Assembly: GCA_965224745.1 (NCBI GenBank)
Contig: CBDCZY010000009.1
Span: forward strand, 496,001-560,000
Direction: 5' to 3'
DNA from: CBDCZY01 sp965224745
GTDB taxonomy: Bacteria; Pseudomonadota; Gammaproteobacteria; Methylococcales; Methylomonadaceae
Length of the DNA stretch: 64,000 nt
Shown here: piece after piece, positions 24,907-33,174 of the stretch
How the letters are laid out: every line of letters starts with the position of its first letter
Position numbering within the stretch: position 1 is the stretch's first letter
The notes under the pieces: generated by a model
The model's input: the letters and a program-made list of their open reading frames with translations, nothing else
What the model was told of the DNA's origin: nothing
The model's database searches: none
Translations under genes and position numbers: made by a program

Positions 24907-26313
24907 ATGAAGAAGTTATCGCCAACCATTCTAGGATCACTTTGCTTATTATTACCTTTTGCCTCACTTGGCTCAGAAGCAATGAGCGAACAGTTGGATT
25001 TAACCGATCATACTGTAGGTTATTTAGCATTATTCGTTTTTATCATAGCTTATGGCTTGGTGATTTTTGAAGAACAGCTGCACCTTCACAAATCCAAGCC
25101 AGTACTGCTGGCAGCCGGTATCATCTGGATTATGATTGCCGCCGTATATCAGTCCCATGAAATTGATGAAGCGGCTGCAATAGCATTAAGACATAATTTC
25201 CTTGAATTTGCCGAATTATTCTTTTTCCTACTGGTAGCGATGTCCTACATCAACGCCATGATAGAAAGAAAGGTATTTGATGCGCTACGCTACTGGCTTG
25301 TCAAAAAAGGTTTTAGTTATCGAACTCTCTTTTGGTTTACAGGCATCCTGGCGTTCTTTATTTCACCGATTGCTGACAACCTAACGACCGCACTAATCAT
25401 GTGTACAGTCGTACTCACTGTGGGCTCGAACCAGCCTAAATTTGTGGCAATAGCCTGCGTCAATATAGTAGTAGCAGCCAATGCCGGGGGTGCGTTTAGT
25501 CCATTTGGCGACATCACCACGCTAATGGTATGGCAAAAAGGTATTATTGAGTTCACCGGTTTTTTTAAACTGTTTGTCCCTTCTGTGATTAATTTTGTAG
25601 TACCGGCAATAATCATGCACTTCAGCATACCCAAAGACAGTCCAAGCATACCTAAAGATGAAAGAGTAGAGATTGCGCATGGTGGTTTGGTGATCGTTTT
25701 GCTGTTTGTTTTGACGATCATCACGGCTGTGAGTTTTCATAACTTTCTACATTTGCCTCCAGCCATTGGGATGTTAACAGGATTGGGTTATCTGAAATTT
25801 TTTGGCTACTACCTGAGAATGCAATACCGCAAAGAACAGATAGCATTCGACGAAGTGCCTGGAGAAGATCATTCCATCGGCTCTTTCAATGTTTTTAACC
25901 ACATTGCGGGCGCTGAATGGGATACGCTGTTTTTCTTCTATGGCGTCATACTTGCCGTTGGAGGGTTAGGATTTATTGGTTATTTAGGCATGGCGTCTGA
26001 ATTTATTTATGGTGATTTAGGAGCAACCACAGCAAATATTTTAGTCGGCATAATGTCAGCCATTGTTGACAATATTCCGGTTATGTTCGCGGTGCTGACG
26101 ATGAATCCTGATATGCCGGAGGTTCAATGGTTACTGGTTACTTTAACGGCAGGCGTAGGAGGGAGCTTACTGTCAGTTGGCTCAGCAGCAGGCGTTGCGT
26201 TGATGGGGCAAGCACGAGGCAGCTATTCTTTTTTTAGTCATCTCAAATGGACTCCCGCCATTGCTCTGGGATACTTCGCTAGTATTTATGTACATTTTTT
26301 GTTGAATGGATAA
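24907..26313 (+). CDS. nhaD: Na+/H+ antiporter, NhaD type
   Basis: 468 residues, about 12 membrane segments, with the ion-transporter superfamily features of NhaD: SPIADNLTTALIMCTV, NAGGAFSPFGDITTLMVWQ and, in the second half, VDNIPVMFAVLTMNP and GGSLLSVGSAAGVALMG. NhaD exchanges internal Na+ or Li+ for protons and helps with salt and alkaline stress. Sequence length and motif spacing are normal. It stands alone on the plus strand and faces the msh operon head-on, with a hairpin between them. Confidence 0.92.
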   Translation: MKKLSPTILGSLCLLLPFASLGSEAMSEQLDLTDHTVGYLALFVFIIAYGLVIFEEQLHLHKSKPVLLAAGIIWIMIAAVYQSHEIDEAAAIALRHNFLEFAELFFFLLVAMSYINAMIERKVFDALRYWLVKKGFSYRTLFWFTGILAFFISPIADNLTTALIMCTVVLTVGSNQPKFVAIACVNIVVAANAGGAFSPFGDITTLMVWQKGIIEFTGFFKLFVPSVINFVVPAIIMHFSIPKDSPSIPKDERVEIAHGGLVIVLLFVLTIITAVSFHNFLHLPPAIGMLTGLGYLKFFGYYLRMQYRKEQIAFDEVPGEDHSIGSFNVFNHIAGAEWDTLFFFYGVILAVGGLGFIGYLGMASEFIYGDLGATTANILVGIMSAIVDNIPVMFAVLTMNPDMPEVQWLLVTLTAGVGGSLLSVGSAAGVALMGQARGSYSFFSHLKWTPAIALGYFASIYVHFLLNG

Positions 26314-26416
26314 TATTCAATCACTGAAACAGTCTATTAAACAGCGTACTAAACCTACCCCTGACATTGACGCAGATCATAAAGAACGTACAAATGACCT
26401 TGAGAACCCTCTTTAG
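26306..26416 (+). CDS. Possible 36-residue protein overlapping the nhaD stop
   Basis: The ATG at 26306 overlaps the nhaD stop (ATGGATAA), an arrangement suited to reinitiation. The product is polar (starts MDNIQSLKQSIKQR) and has no recognised relatives. It lacks its own ribosome site apart from coupling. Plausible but unproven. Confidence 0.3.
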   Translation: MDNIQSLKQSIKQRTKPTPDIDADHKERTNDLENPL

Positions 26417-26479
26417 TCCAAAAAATGATCGTGAATAGGTTGTACATTTGTTTAATTCATAGGCACAGCCTTGATGCTT

Positions 26480-26496
26480 CACGCCCACAGGGCGTG
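26480..26496. terminator. Hairpin between convergent nhaD and msh genes
   Basis: Perfect 7-bp stem with 3-base loop, CACGCCC-ACA-GGGCGTG. On the plus strand it is followed by GCTCTTTAAGCTTT, an imperfect T tract. It sits 13 bp after the mshP stop on the minus strand, so it may serve both transcripts. Confidence 0.55.
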
Positions 26497-26508
26497 GCTC
26501 TTTAAGCT

Positions 26509-26904
26509 TTAGTATACATTCAGTTTTACACTTTTGTAATGGTACGTTTCAGACCCAAACACACCGACCTCACTGTTAATTTCTAGACCATTACCAACCA
26601 ACGATTGCGGATCAGTCGTTTGATTAGAACACTCAATAGTTGTTGTCGCCCCAAGCCCATTGTCTAGACCCAGCTTCGTATAGTCATGCATAATTTCCAG
26701 ACAACTATTGCCTCGCCGCATCATAACGTGCGCCCATTGTGCATAACTATCCAGCTGCAATTGCAGTTTTGCATCGACCAAACTATAAGTAAAGACATCA
26801 TGGTAATGTTGATTAGCGGTCAAAAAATATTTTCCCAGTAAGGTACCTGCCAGCAAAATCGCAATTGACAGTATCAGTGCACTGCCTTGTTGCTTGGTTT
26901 TCAT
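26509..26904 (-). CDS. mshP: MSHA-type pilus minor protein, MshP-like
   Basis: 131 residues. A short basic N terminus and one hydrophobic segment (MKTKQQGSALILSIAILLAGTLLGKYFL) are followed by a small extracytoplasmic domain with two Cys (SCLEI and IECSNQ). It lacks the Phe-Thr-Leu-Ile-Glu prepilin box, like PilX/MshP proteins, though Q-G-S resembles a prepilin cleavage point. The ATG overlaps the mshO stop (ATGA), and the gene order pilin, C, D, O, P supports the name. MSHA pili serve attachment and biofilm formation. Confidence 0.72.
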   Translation of the reverse strand: MKTKQQGSALILSIAILLAGTLLGKYFLTANQHYHDVFTYSLVDAKLQLQLDSYAQWAHVMMRRGNSCLEIMHDYTKLGLDNGLGATTTIECSNQTTDPQSLVGNGLEINSEVGVFGSETYHYKSVKLNVY

Positions 26905-27521
26905 AAATATACAGCGCTAGCAAACTGATAAAAGAAAGGAATCGATGGTTGGTGTTGTCCCTGAATTTCAAACCGCAGTGCGAATAGACCATTACCAGTG
27001 CCGGCTCTCTGCTGCCCAACAAATCTACAGCTTGCTAATGATGTTGAAAAACGTTGCCGTATTGTCGCAACAGATTTGGCATTTTCATCTTTTAGTGACA
27101 CGGGTTGTGTGGATCGCTCTAAATGCAATATCTCTGTCGATGACTCCTCACTATGACACGAGTAAATAATGGTACTGGCTATCTGACTTTTTGCCTTGCT
27201 TTGGTTGTGGTAACGGTCGTTAACCTGCTCGTTATATTCACGCCTGCCAGAAAGTTTATGCAAAGATATGAAGCGATTGATGGTTAACTGTTTTCCATCT
27301 GCACTGACTTTGGCTGATGATACACCCGATTGTTTTAGATCGCGACGTAGTTGGTCTTCAATTTCTTGAGCTGAAGCGAGCAATAATGCTCTTTCATTCA
27401 CCAGTAGATAGCTCTGCAAGGGAAAATTAAAAATATCCATCGTCATCACAGCCAGTACACCCGATATTGAAAGGGTTGCCACTAATTCAATTAAGGTAAA
27501 CCCCTCTTCCTTGACCACCAT
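26901..27521 (-). CDS. mshO: MSHA-type minor pseudopilin, MshO-like
   Basis: 206 residues beginning MVVKEEGFTLIELVATLS, a seven-residue leader ending in Gly with Phe at +1 and Glu at +5, as required by a type IV prepilin peptidase. The long periplasmic part has two Cys (IYSCHSEES and LASCRFVG). The start overlaps the mshD stop by one base (TAATG). Size and position fit MshO, one of the larger minor pilins that prime or cap the fibre. Confidence 0.77.
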   Translation of the reverse strand: MVVKEEGFTLIELVATLSISGVLAVMTMDIFNFPLQSYLLVNERALLLASAQEIEDQLRRDLKQSGVSSAKVSADGKQLTINRFISLHKLSGRREYNEQVNDRYHNQSKAKSQIASTIIYSCHSEESSTEILHLERSTQPVSLKDENAKSVATIRQRFSTSLASCRFVGQQRAGTGNGLFALRFEIQGQHQPSIPFFYQFASAVYL

Positions 27522-28018
27522 TAGTAGCTTACTTTAAAACCTTCCAAAGTAATCACTTCATGGTCAGCATGTTGAACCATAACTGTTACCTTTTTTGCGG
27601 GGATATCCAACAATGCTTGCTCGTTTACTTTGACTGTCACGCGATATTGTGCGAAGCCCTCGACTAAATCCCCTCGCATATCGCGGACTTGATGATCGGG
27701 TAATCGGTTGTAATCGCTTACATCATCGTAGGCAGCACGCTGTTCATTCAGCTCAAAACCATCTGGGTCTTGATAAGCAGTTGACAAAATTTCTTCCATG
27801 TAGGCTCGCGCAATGGCCACGGATTGGTAACCTATAAATGGCGTTGCACTTCTTTGCATAATGATGTGGCTCATGGACCAAAGCCCGCTGAGAACAACGG
27901 CAATGATAACCATAGCCATAATCATTTCTATGAGGGTTAAGCCCGCTTGGTTGTTACAATTTCGATACGCTAACAATCCCACTACCCTTGTGTAAATGTA
28001 CTCGATTGAGTTGGCCAA
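27521..28018 (-). CDS. mshD: MSHA-type minor pseudopilin, MshD-like (start uncertain)
   Basis: The pilin box is GLTLIEMIMAMVIIAVVLSGL. The frame from ATG 28018 gives an unusually long 26-residue leader and overlaps mshC by 65 bases. A TTG at 27976, eight bases after AAGGG, would give a normal 12-residue leader, and a GTG at 27982 is a third choice. I give the long frame but think TTG 27976 more likely. The rest of about 150 residues is typical of MshD in size. It lies between mshC and mshO in the standard order. Confidence 0.77.
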   Translation of the reverse strand: MANSIEYIYTRVVGLLAYRNCNNQAGLTLIEMIMAMVIIAVVLSGLWSMSHIIMQRSATPFIGYQSVAIARAYMEEILSTAYQDPDGFELNEQRAAYDDVSDYNRLPDHQVRDMRGDLVEGFAQYRVTVKVNEQALLDIPAKKVTVMVQHADHEVITLEGFKVSY

Positions 28019-28418
28019 TTTCCATCACAATATCAACCGAGACTTGCCCTTGATGATCGAAAATCACGTCAGATGAGTGTGTATCAACGCCGACCTTTCG
28101 GTTAATATCCAGTCGACTGACATAGCCAGGTAGTTCATGAATAAATTGAGGGGATGCATTTAAGCACGCCTGTCGATTGACTGGTCTCTTTAAGACCCAG
28201 AAGTCGTTATAAAATAACAGTTTTACCGGGCATTCCGTTTGTTGTGCATAGCGTCTGGCGGAGTGTAAGAAGTGGATTATTTCGTCGGTAAGCAATCTCA
28301 CTTCAAGATGTTGGCTGGAAAATAACTTAGGCGTGACAGCCAGCGAAACAATGCCTATGATTGACAGGCAGGCGACTAATTCAATGAGGGTAAATGCTTT
28401 TTGTTTCCTGTTCAACAC
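27954..28418 (-). CDS. mshC: MSHA-type minor pseudopilin, MshC-like
   Basis: 154 residues. The prepilin box MLNRKQKAFTLIELVACLSIIG has Ala rather than Gly at -1, tolerated by some prepilin peptidases. The remainder resembles GspH/FimT-like minor pilins: a long helix followed by a beta domain with VKLLFYNDFWVLKRPV and a Cys in RQACLNAS. It follows mshA by 44 bp and precedes mshD with an overlap. Confidence 0.78.
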   Translation of the reverse strand: MLNRKQKAFTLIELVACLSIIGIVSLAVTPKLFSSQHLEVRLLTDEIIHFLHSARRYAQQTECPVKLLFYNDFWVLKRPVNRQACLNASPQFIHELPGYVSRLDINRKVGVDTHSSDVIFDHQGQVSVDIVMEIGQLNRVHLHKGSGIVSVSKL

Positions 28419-28462
28419 GCGTAACGACCAACGTATTTCCTAAAAATATCCCTTAAGCTAAA

Positions 28463-28897
28463 CTAACAGCCAGATGTTTCCATAGCTGTTTTTCCCGTAT
28501 TGGAATTATAGAGGACCTGGCAGCTTGCTCCGGGATAGTCAGTCAAAGAAAAAATAGCGATAGGTTGAACATATTTAACATCAAACCCACTAAAATCTAG
28601 AGCTTTTTCAATACCTTCTCTATTAGCTGCTGGCAGACCAGCTGGTTCTTCCGTTGTAACCATCACTTCTGTGCCATTTTCCAATATGACCGGGTTTGCC
28701 GGATTAATTAAATACACGGACTTGGTTATTGCTATTGTGCCGCGAATACCACCTACTAAACCTTCTAAAACCAGGATTCGAGCATCGCTGCTAAGGTTAG
28801 CAAATTTAGGCACAGCGCTAGCTGCAACAATTCCCAAAATAACAATGACCATGATTAGTTCGATTAATGTAAAACCTTGCTGCCTGTTCTTTTTCAC
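28463..28897 (-). CDS. mshA: MSHA-type major pilin, MshA-like
   Basis: 144 residues, somewhat short for MshA. The start is GTG 28897 with AGGAGA seven bases upstream. The prepilin leader is MKKNRQQG, cut before FTLIELIMVIVILGIVAASAVPKF, and the C-terminal disulfide loop is formed by Cys in GASCQVLY and the final Cys. The Gly at -1, Phe at +1 and Glu at +5 are all present. It is the first of five co-directional genes (A, C, D, O, P). The motor, secretin and MshB genes are not in the window, so the operon here is partial or split. Confidence 0.85.
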   Translation of the reverse strand: MKKNRQQGFTLIELIMVIVILGIVAASAVPKFANLSSDARILVLEGLVGGIRGTIAITKSVYLINPANPVILENGTEVMVTTEEPAGLPAANREGIEKALDFSGFDVKYVQPIAIFSLTDYPGASCQVLYNSNTGKTAMETSGC

Positions 28898-29039
28898 TTA
28901 TTTCTCCTGCCTAAACGCATACTACCAGCATAAAAATCCCTAATAATGCTATTTCTTACCATTAAGGTTAGACAGAAAACGGTAAAAAGCGATAAAAATC
29001 TAAATTTAATCTGTCGATTGAAACTCAATAAAGCAATTT

Positions 29040-29576
29040 TTAACAACAATTGTCAAGGTAACTATTTTTCAACAAAATATAATGCTCATAAGAATAGCGT
29101 AAGAAAGCCAATTCGTCGTCAGTCAAAATCCTTATTTGTTTGGCTGGTGAACCAACATATAAATAGCCTTTATTTAGTCTTTTACCAGGAGGAACCAAAG
29201 AACCCGCGCCCAAAAGAACATGATCTTCAACCACCGCACCATCCATGATGATAGCACCAACACCAATGAGACATTCATTACCAACGGTACAGGCATGCAC
29301 CACAGCACGATGACCTATGGTAACACCTTGTCCGATGGCCAACGGATAACCACCCGGAGAATAGGTTCCATCATGCGTTACATGCAACACACTTCCATCC
29401 TGAATGTTGGTTCCTTGTTGAACGAGAATAGAATTGACATCACCTCGAATAACCACGGTCGGCCAGACTGAAACATCCTTTTCAAGTGTCACTTCCCCAA
29501 TCACCACTGCACTGTTATCAATGTAGACATTCTCACCAATGACGGGCGATGTATTTCTATAAGTAACGATAGTCAA
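29040..29576 (-). CDS. Gamma-carbonic-anhydrase-like left-handed beta-helix protein (YrdA/PaaY group)
   Basis: 178 residues built of hexapeptide repeats (VVIGEV, LAIGQG VTIGHR, CLIGVG, VLLGAG). The putative metal-binding His residues are in LHVTHDG and GHRAVVHAC. The family forms trimers, some with carbonic anhydrase activity, others thioesterase-like. It is monocistronic and divergent from the LemA gene. True catalytic activity cannot be told from the sequence. Confidence 0.87.
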   Translation of the reverse strand: MTIVTYRNTSPVIGENVYIDNSAVVIGEVTLEKDVSVWPTVVIRGDVNSILVQQGTNIQDGSVLHVTHDGTYSPGGYPLAIGQGVTIGHRAVVHACTVGNECLIGVGAIIMDGAVVEDHVLLGAGSLVPPGKRLNKGYLYVGSPAKQIRILTDDELAFLRYSYEHYILLKNSYLDNCC

Positions 29577-29719
29577 TGCATTCTCTCCGGGTAAAAAATC
29601 AAATTATCACTATACTTAAAAGCGGCTAGCTAGCAACTTGATAATGGATCCTTAGCGATGCTGTTCCAAGGAGTGACAGAGATTTGTAACCTTCTATTGC
29701 ACTCAAGCAGGAAATTATC

Positions 29720-30295
29720 ATGACTATAACAAGTTACACATTGATAAGCTCAATTGTCATTGTATTTATCTATATGACGGTTATTTACAACCGTTTTGTC
29801 TCTTTAAAACATAACTCAACCAAAGCCTGGTCGAACATTGATATTTTATTAAAACAACGACATGAGGAGCTGCCAAAACTGGTTGAATTATGTAAACAAT
29901 ATATGCGTTTCGAAAAAGAAACGTTGACTAAAATCATGCAGGCTCGTTCCGGCGTTTCGCAAGCCAGAGAAAGCGCTGACATACCAGCGTTAGGGGCGGC
30001 TGAACACCTGTTACGCAATGGCTTATCCAAGCTTTTTGCAGTTTCGGAAGCGTATCCGGAGCTTAGGGCCAACGAAAACTTTCAACATCTACAAACAAGA
30101 ATTACCGGCATTGAAAACGCCATTGCTGATCGACGCGAATTTTATAATGACAGTGTTAATAACAATAATATCCTGCTGGAACAATTTCCCGATGTCTTTA
30201 TTGCCCGACTATTTAATTTCAAACCCTTTGAGCTATTGAGATTTGATTCAAAAGAACTAGAAGATGTTGATTTAAAAACGCTATTTAGTCATTAA
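29720..30295 (+). CDS. LemA-family membrane protein
   Basis: 191 residues. One N-terminal membrane helix (LISSIVIVFIYMTVIYNRFVSL) and a helical-bundle body with the family signature KAWSNIDILLKQRHEELPKLVELCKQYM. LemA proteins are common membrane proteins of uncertain function, frequently next to a metallopeptidase or a GIDE-like gene. The next gene begins one base after its stop, so the two are translated together. Confidence 0.9.
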   Translation: MTITSYTLISSIVIVFIYMTVIYNRFVSLKHNSTKAWSNIDILLKQRHEELPKLVELCKQYMRFEKETLTKIMQARSGVSQARESADIPALGAAEHLLRNGLSKLFAVSEAYPELRANENFQHLQTRITGIENAIADRREFYNDSVNNNNILLEQFPDVFIARLFNFKPFELLRFDSKELEDVDLKTLFSH

Positions 30296-30296
30296 T

Positions 30297-31247
30297 ATGG
30301 AAGTTTTAAATAACCTTATTGTACACATGCAACCCAATCATTTTTGGGTTGCGATGATAGTTACGATCAGTTTTATTCTGGGATTGATTGGACTGGCTTA
30401 TAGATTGTTAAAGTCATATCATTTAGTGGTAGATACTCCTACCTCAAAAACGCGGTCAGCTGCCCAAGGATACGTAGAACTCGAAGGTAGAACCGCCTTA
30501 TTGGAGGGAACACCGATTTTTTCTCCGCTTAGCGGAGAACCTTGTGTTTGGTACAGCTACCAAGTAGAAAAAAACAATAGAAGAAACAATAAAACCTTTT
30601 GGGAAACTGTCGAGCAAGAAACCAGCGAAGCTATTTTCTTACTCAGAGATGAAACGGGACAATGCGTGATTGATCCAGACGGCGCCAACGTTACAACAAC
30701 GCACAGTCGATCTTGGCGCGGCAACATGCGTAACCCTGCTGCGTTAAATCCTGACCTCAATCAATTTCTCTCGAACACGGATTTCTCATGTCGACGCGGC
30801 GATTATCGTTATTCAGAAAAGATTATCCGGCCAACAACCCCTCTGTACGCCATTGGCCAATTCACATCAATGGATTCAGTTCGCGATGAACACACTGTTA
30901 ATGCAGATGTTCGTGATCTATTGGCTAGCTGGAAACAAAACCCAAAGCTCATGCTTAAGCGATTTGATGCTGATCAAGATGGCAAAATTGATATGGAAGA
31001 ATGGGATCAAGCCCGATTTACCGCTAAGAAAGAAACAGTGCAGTCGAAAGTGCAAGAAAGCCGTTCACCTCAACTGCACATCATGCGCAAACCAACACAA
31101 AAAAACCAGCCTTACATCTTATCTACTAACCCGCAAAAGAAAATTATTGATAGTTATCAATGGTTTCTAAAAAGTACTATTTGTATAGTCATGTTCGTAA
31201 CAACCTTACTGGTGTATGCTTTTTCTATTCGAATTACATTGATTTAA
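30297..31247 (+). CDS. GIDE-domain-like membrane protein with an EF-hand
   Basis: 316 residues. One N-terminal helix (residues 17-39), then a domain like that of eukaryotic MUL1/GIDE without the RING finger (GYVELEGRTALLEGTPIFSPLSGEPCVWYSYQVE), and a C-terminal helix near 290-312. Between them residues about 222-233 form a canonical EF-hand loop, DADQDGKIDMEE, with acidic residues at positions 1, 3, 5 and 12. A Ca2+-sensing or Ca2+-stabilised membrane protein paired with LemA is suggested. Assignment of the GIDE-like fold rests on pattern recognition. Confidence 0.78.
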   Translation: MEVLNNLIVHMQPNHFWVAMIVTISFILGLIGLAYRLLKSYHLVVDTPTSKTRSAAQGYVELEGRTALLEGTPIFSPLSGEPCVWYSYQVEKNNRRNNKTFWETVEQETSEAIFLLRDETGQCVIDPDGANVTTTHSRSWRGNMRNPAALNPDLNQFLSNTDFSCRRGDYRYSEKIIRPTTPLYAIGQFTSMDSVRDEHTVNADVRDLLASWKQNPKLMLKRFDADQDGKIDMEEWDQARFTAKKETVQSKVQESRSPQLHIMRKPTQKNQPYILSTNPQKKIIDSYQWFLKSTICIVMFVTTLLVYAFSIRITLI

Positions 31248-31301
31248 CGAAAACCATTTCAACCAACATGGGTACCAGGCTTGAATAATATCCGCCCCTT
31301 A

Positions 31302-33035
31302 TTACTTAAAATCTTTCAAATAAAATAATTCAAAATGGTTGAAAGATGACGTTGAATGCAATACTTTTTGCAATCTACAGTGTCGTTTTTGGTCATTCAA
31401 TTCCAAAGTCAGCATGTCTCCCACTCTTAAGCCCGCATAGTTGACAATGATAGTATCTTTGTTGGCATCTTTTTTATCACAAGTCCATAAAACCGGTATC
31501 TCTTTTTGTACCATATTGGGCGCTTTGACAATGAGACCTGGCCTTACTCGCTTCGAAATGAGCTCAATACCCAAAATTATTCCATCTTCATAAGGTCGGC
31601 TGATGCGCCGAACGACACCCAATTTGAAAGATTTATCTTTACTTGGAATTATGCCAACCAGATCTCCAACGACCGCCCTAACACGTTTATTTTTCCACAA
31701 GATGCCATAGCCTTGCGCACTCTCATCTATTATTTCACAAGCAGCCGTTAGTTTTTGTGCATAGAGCTCCTTACTGTTGTTTCCAGCTTGCCAAATATCA
31801 TCTAAATTACTTTGTTTTGTAACATCATTAGCATCGAAAATCTTACCTAGTCTAGAATCGTTAGTCCTTTGGTATTTCAATGTTTCTCGTATTTGGTGCG
31901 CTGCTTCTTCCCCTAGCGGAACCAAACCATACTCATTCGCTTTACTCTTAAAATTCAAACCAGAATTTACGCCTGGTTTAGCCGCCGCAATATCACTTGA
32001 AGAGCCATTGGCCTCAACCTCTTGCGGCTGATTTATATATTTAATAATTTGATGAAACCCCATCACGCCGAGACATTCATTGGCCACTGTTAGTCGTGAA
32101 GACTTTCTTTTCTGGAATAAACCAAGAGTCTTTACCAGACGGAATAAAAAAGCATGGTTGATATAATCCAAAGAACTATGGCCCGCCTCGCAAGACTGCA
32201 TATATTCATAGATTTTTTTGGCTGTGGGAATGCCAGAAACGTAGAGTGAATCTGTGAGGCTATCATCTTGAATACGTCCTAATCTGCGAGGTTCTGCATC
32301 TTTCTCCAAGGTTAAGCCATAGACGGTCTTGATAATATTATCTGGAGCGCTATCAAAAAATTTGGCATAACTGGCAAACTGTCTTAAAAACTCATATATC
32401 TGCTTCATCTCTCGAGGCCGAAATTGAGTTGTGTCGCTCATCGATAATAATAGAAGTTGCTTAAAAATATCTTCTAGCGATGTTTCATGATTATTTGCCA
32501 ACCCATCTCTTATGGGTAATTTGTCCAACTTACTGAACTTAGCAATTCGATAACATTGATAACATCGTTGCCAAAACCCTAAGAAAGGCTTTTCGTAAAG
32601 TTGTGAAATCATCAAAAAAGCTTTACTCAGGCTATGCAACTGGCGATGTAAGCTAATACTCTTTATATCGTCAGCCTGGTCTTGCGATATCTGTTGATAG
32701 CCTTCTGCTAGCTCAGAAAATGTCCAAACCAAAATATCAATTTTATCATTCTGCTCCTTTTTTAACGGGAAACTACTATCCAAGAATTCTTTTTCTAGCT
32801 GATCGGCCAAAAAGAAAACCCGGGATCTTAGCTTTTCCAATAAATCAAATCTGAGTTTAGAATTCATTGGTTGCTTATTCAAGGCTTGCAGCGCGTAAAA
32901 AATACGTTTACATACGATATAAGGATGAGTTAATGCCTGATTGTCCAGCCATTTGGTAACGGCTTGTTCCCTTAAAGAAAAAGGTAGTTTATGATCCTTG
33001 CGAGGAGGTGTCGGTCTAAAAAGAATGGTATCCAT
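31302..33035 (-). CDS. PilZ-like-domain protein, paralogue of 37365-38951
   Basis: 577 residues without signal or membrane segment. The N-terminal 300 or so are helical; the C-terminal part holds a beta-rich domain (GYGILWKNKRVRAVVGDLVGIIPSKDKSFKLGVVRRISR) like PilZ-related modules. The canonical c-di-GMP motifs RxxxR and DxSxxG are not clearly intact, although DESAQGYG approaches the second. Similar architecture, Q-W-L-D and N-K motifs occur in the protein at 37365-38951, so the pair arose by duplication. A role in c-di-GMP signalling is therefore possible, not proven. Confidence 0.65.
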   Translation of the reverse strand: MDTILFRPTPPRKDHKLPFSLREQAVTKWLDNQALTHPYIVCKRIFYALQALNKQPMNSKLRFDLLEKLRSRVFFLADQLEKEFLDSSFPLKKEQNDKIDILVWTFSELAEGYQQISQDQADDIKSISLHRQLHSLSKAFLMISQLYEKPFLGFWQRCYQCYRIAKFSKLDKLPIRDGLANNHETSLEDIFKQLLLLSMSDTTQFRPREMKQIYEFLRQFASYAKFFDSAPDNIIKTVYGLTLEKDAEPRRLGRIQDDSLTDSLYVSGIPTAKKIYEYMQSCEAGHSSLDYINHAFLFRLVKTLGLFQKRKSSRLTVANECLGVMGFHQIIKYINQPQEVEANGSSSDIAAAKPGVNSGLNFKSKANEYGLVPLGEEAAHQIRETLKYQRTNDSRLGKIFDANDVTKQSNLDDIWQAGNNSKELYAQKLTAACEIIDESAQGYGILWKNKRVRAVVGDLVGIIPSKDKSFKLGVVRRISRPYEDGIILGIELISKRVRPGLIVKAPNMVQKEIPVLWTCDKKDANKDTIIVNYAGLRVGDMLTLELNDQKRHCRLQKVLHSTSSFNHFELFYLKDFK

Positions 33036-33174
33036 AAGCTTTCGTTTAATTTAGTTCATACTGCAATATGTTCTAAGCAATGGGAACTGACTGATTCGAA
33101 TTACCTTGTGATTTTTTATTTCTCAGTTATATTTAGTAAATATAGAACAAGATGGATCGATTTAGTAACTCTTT

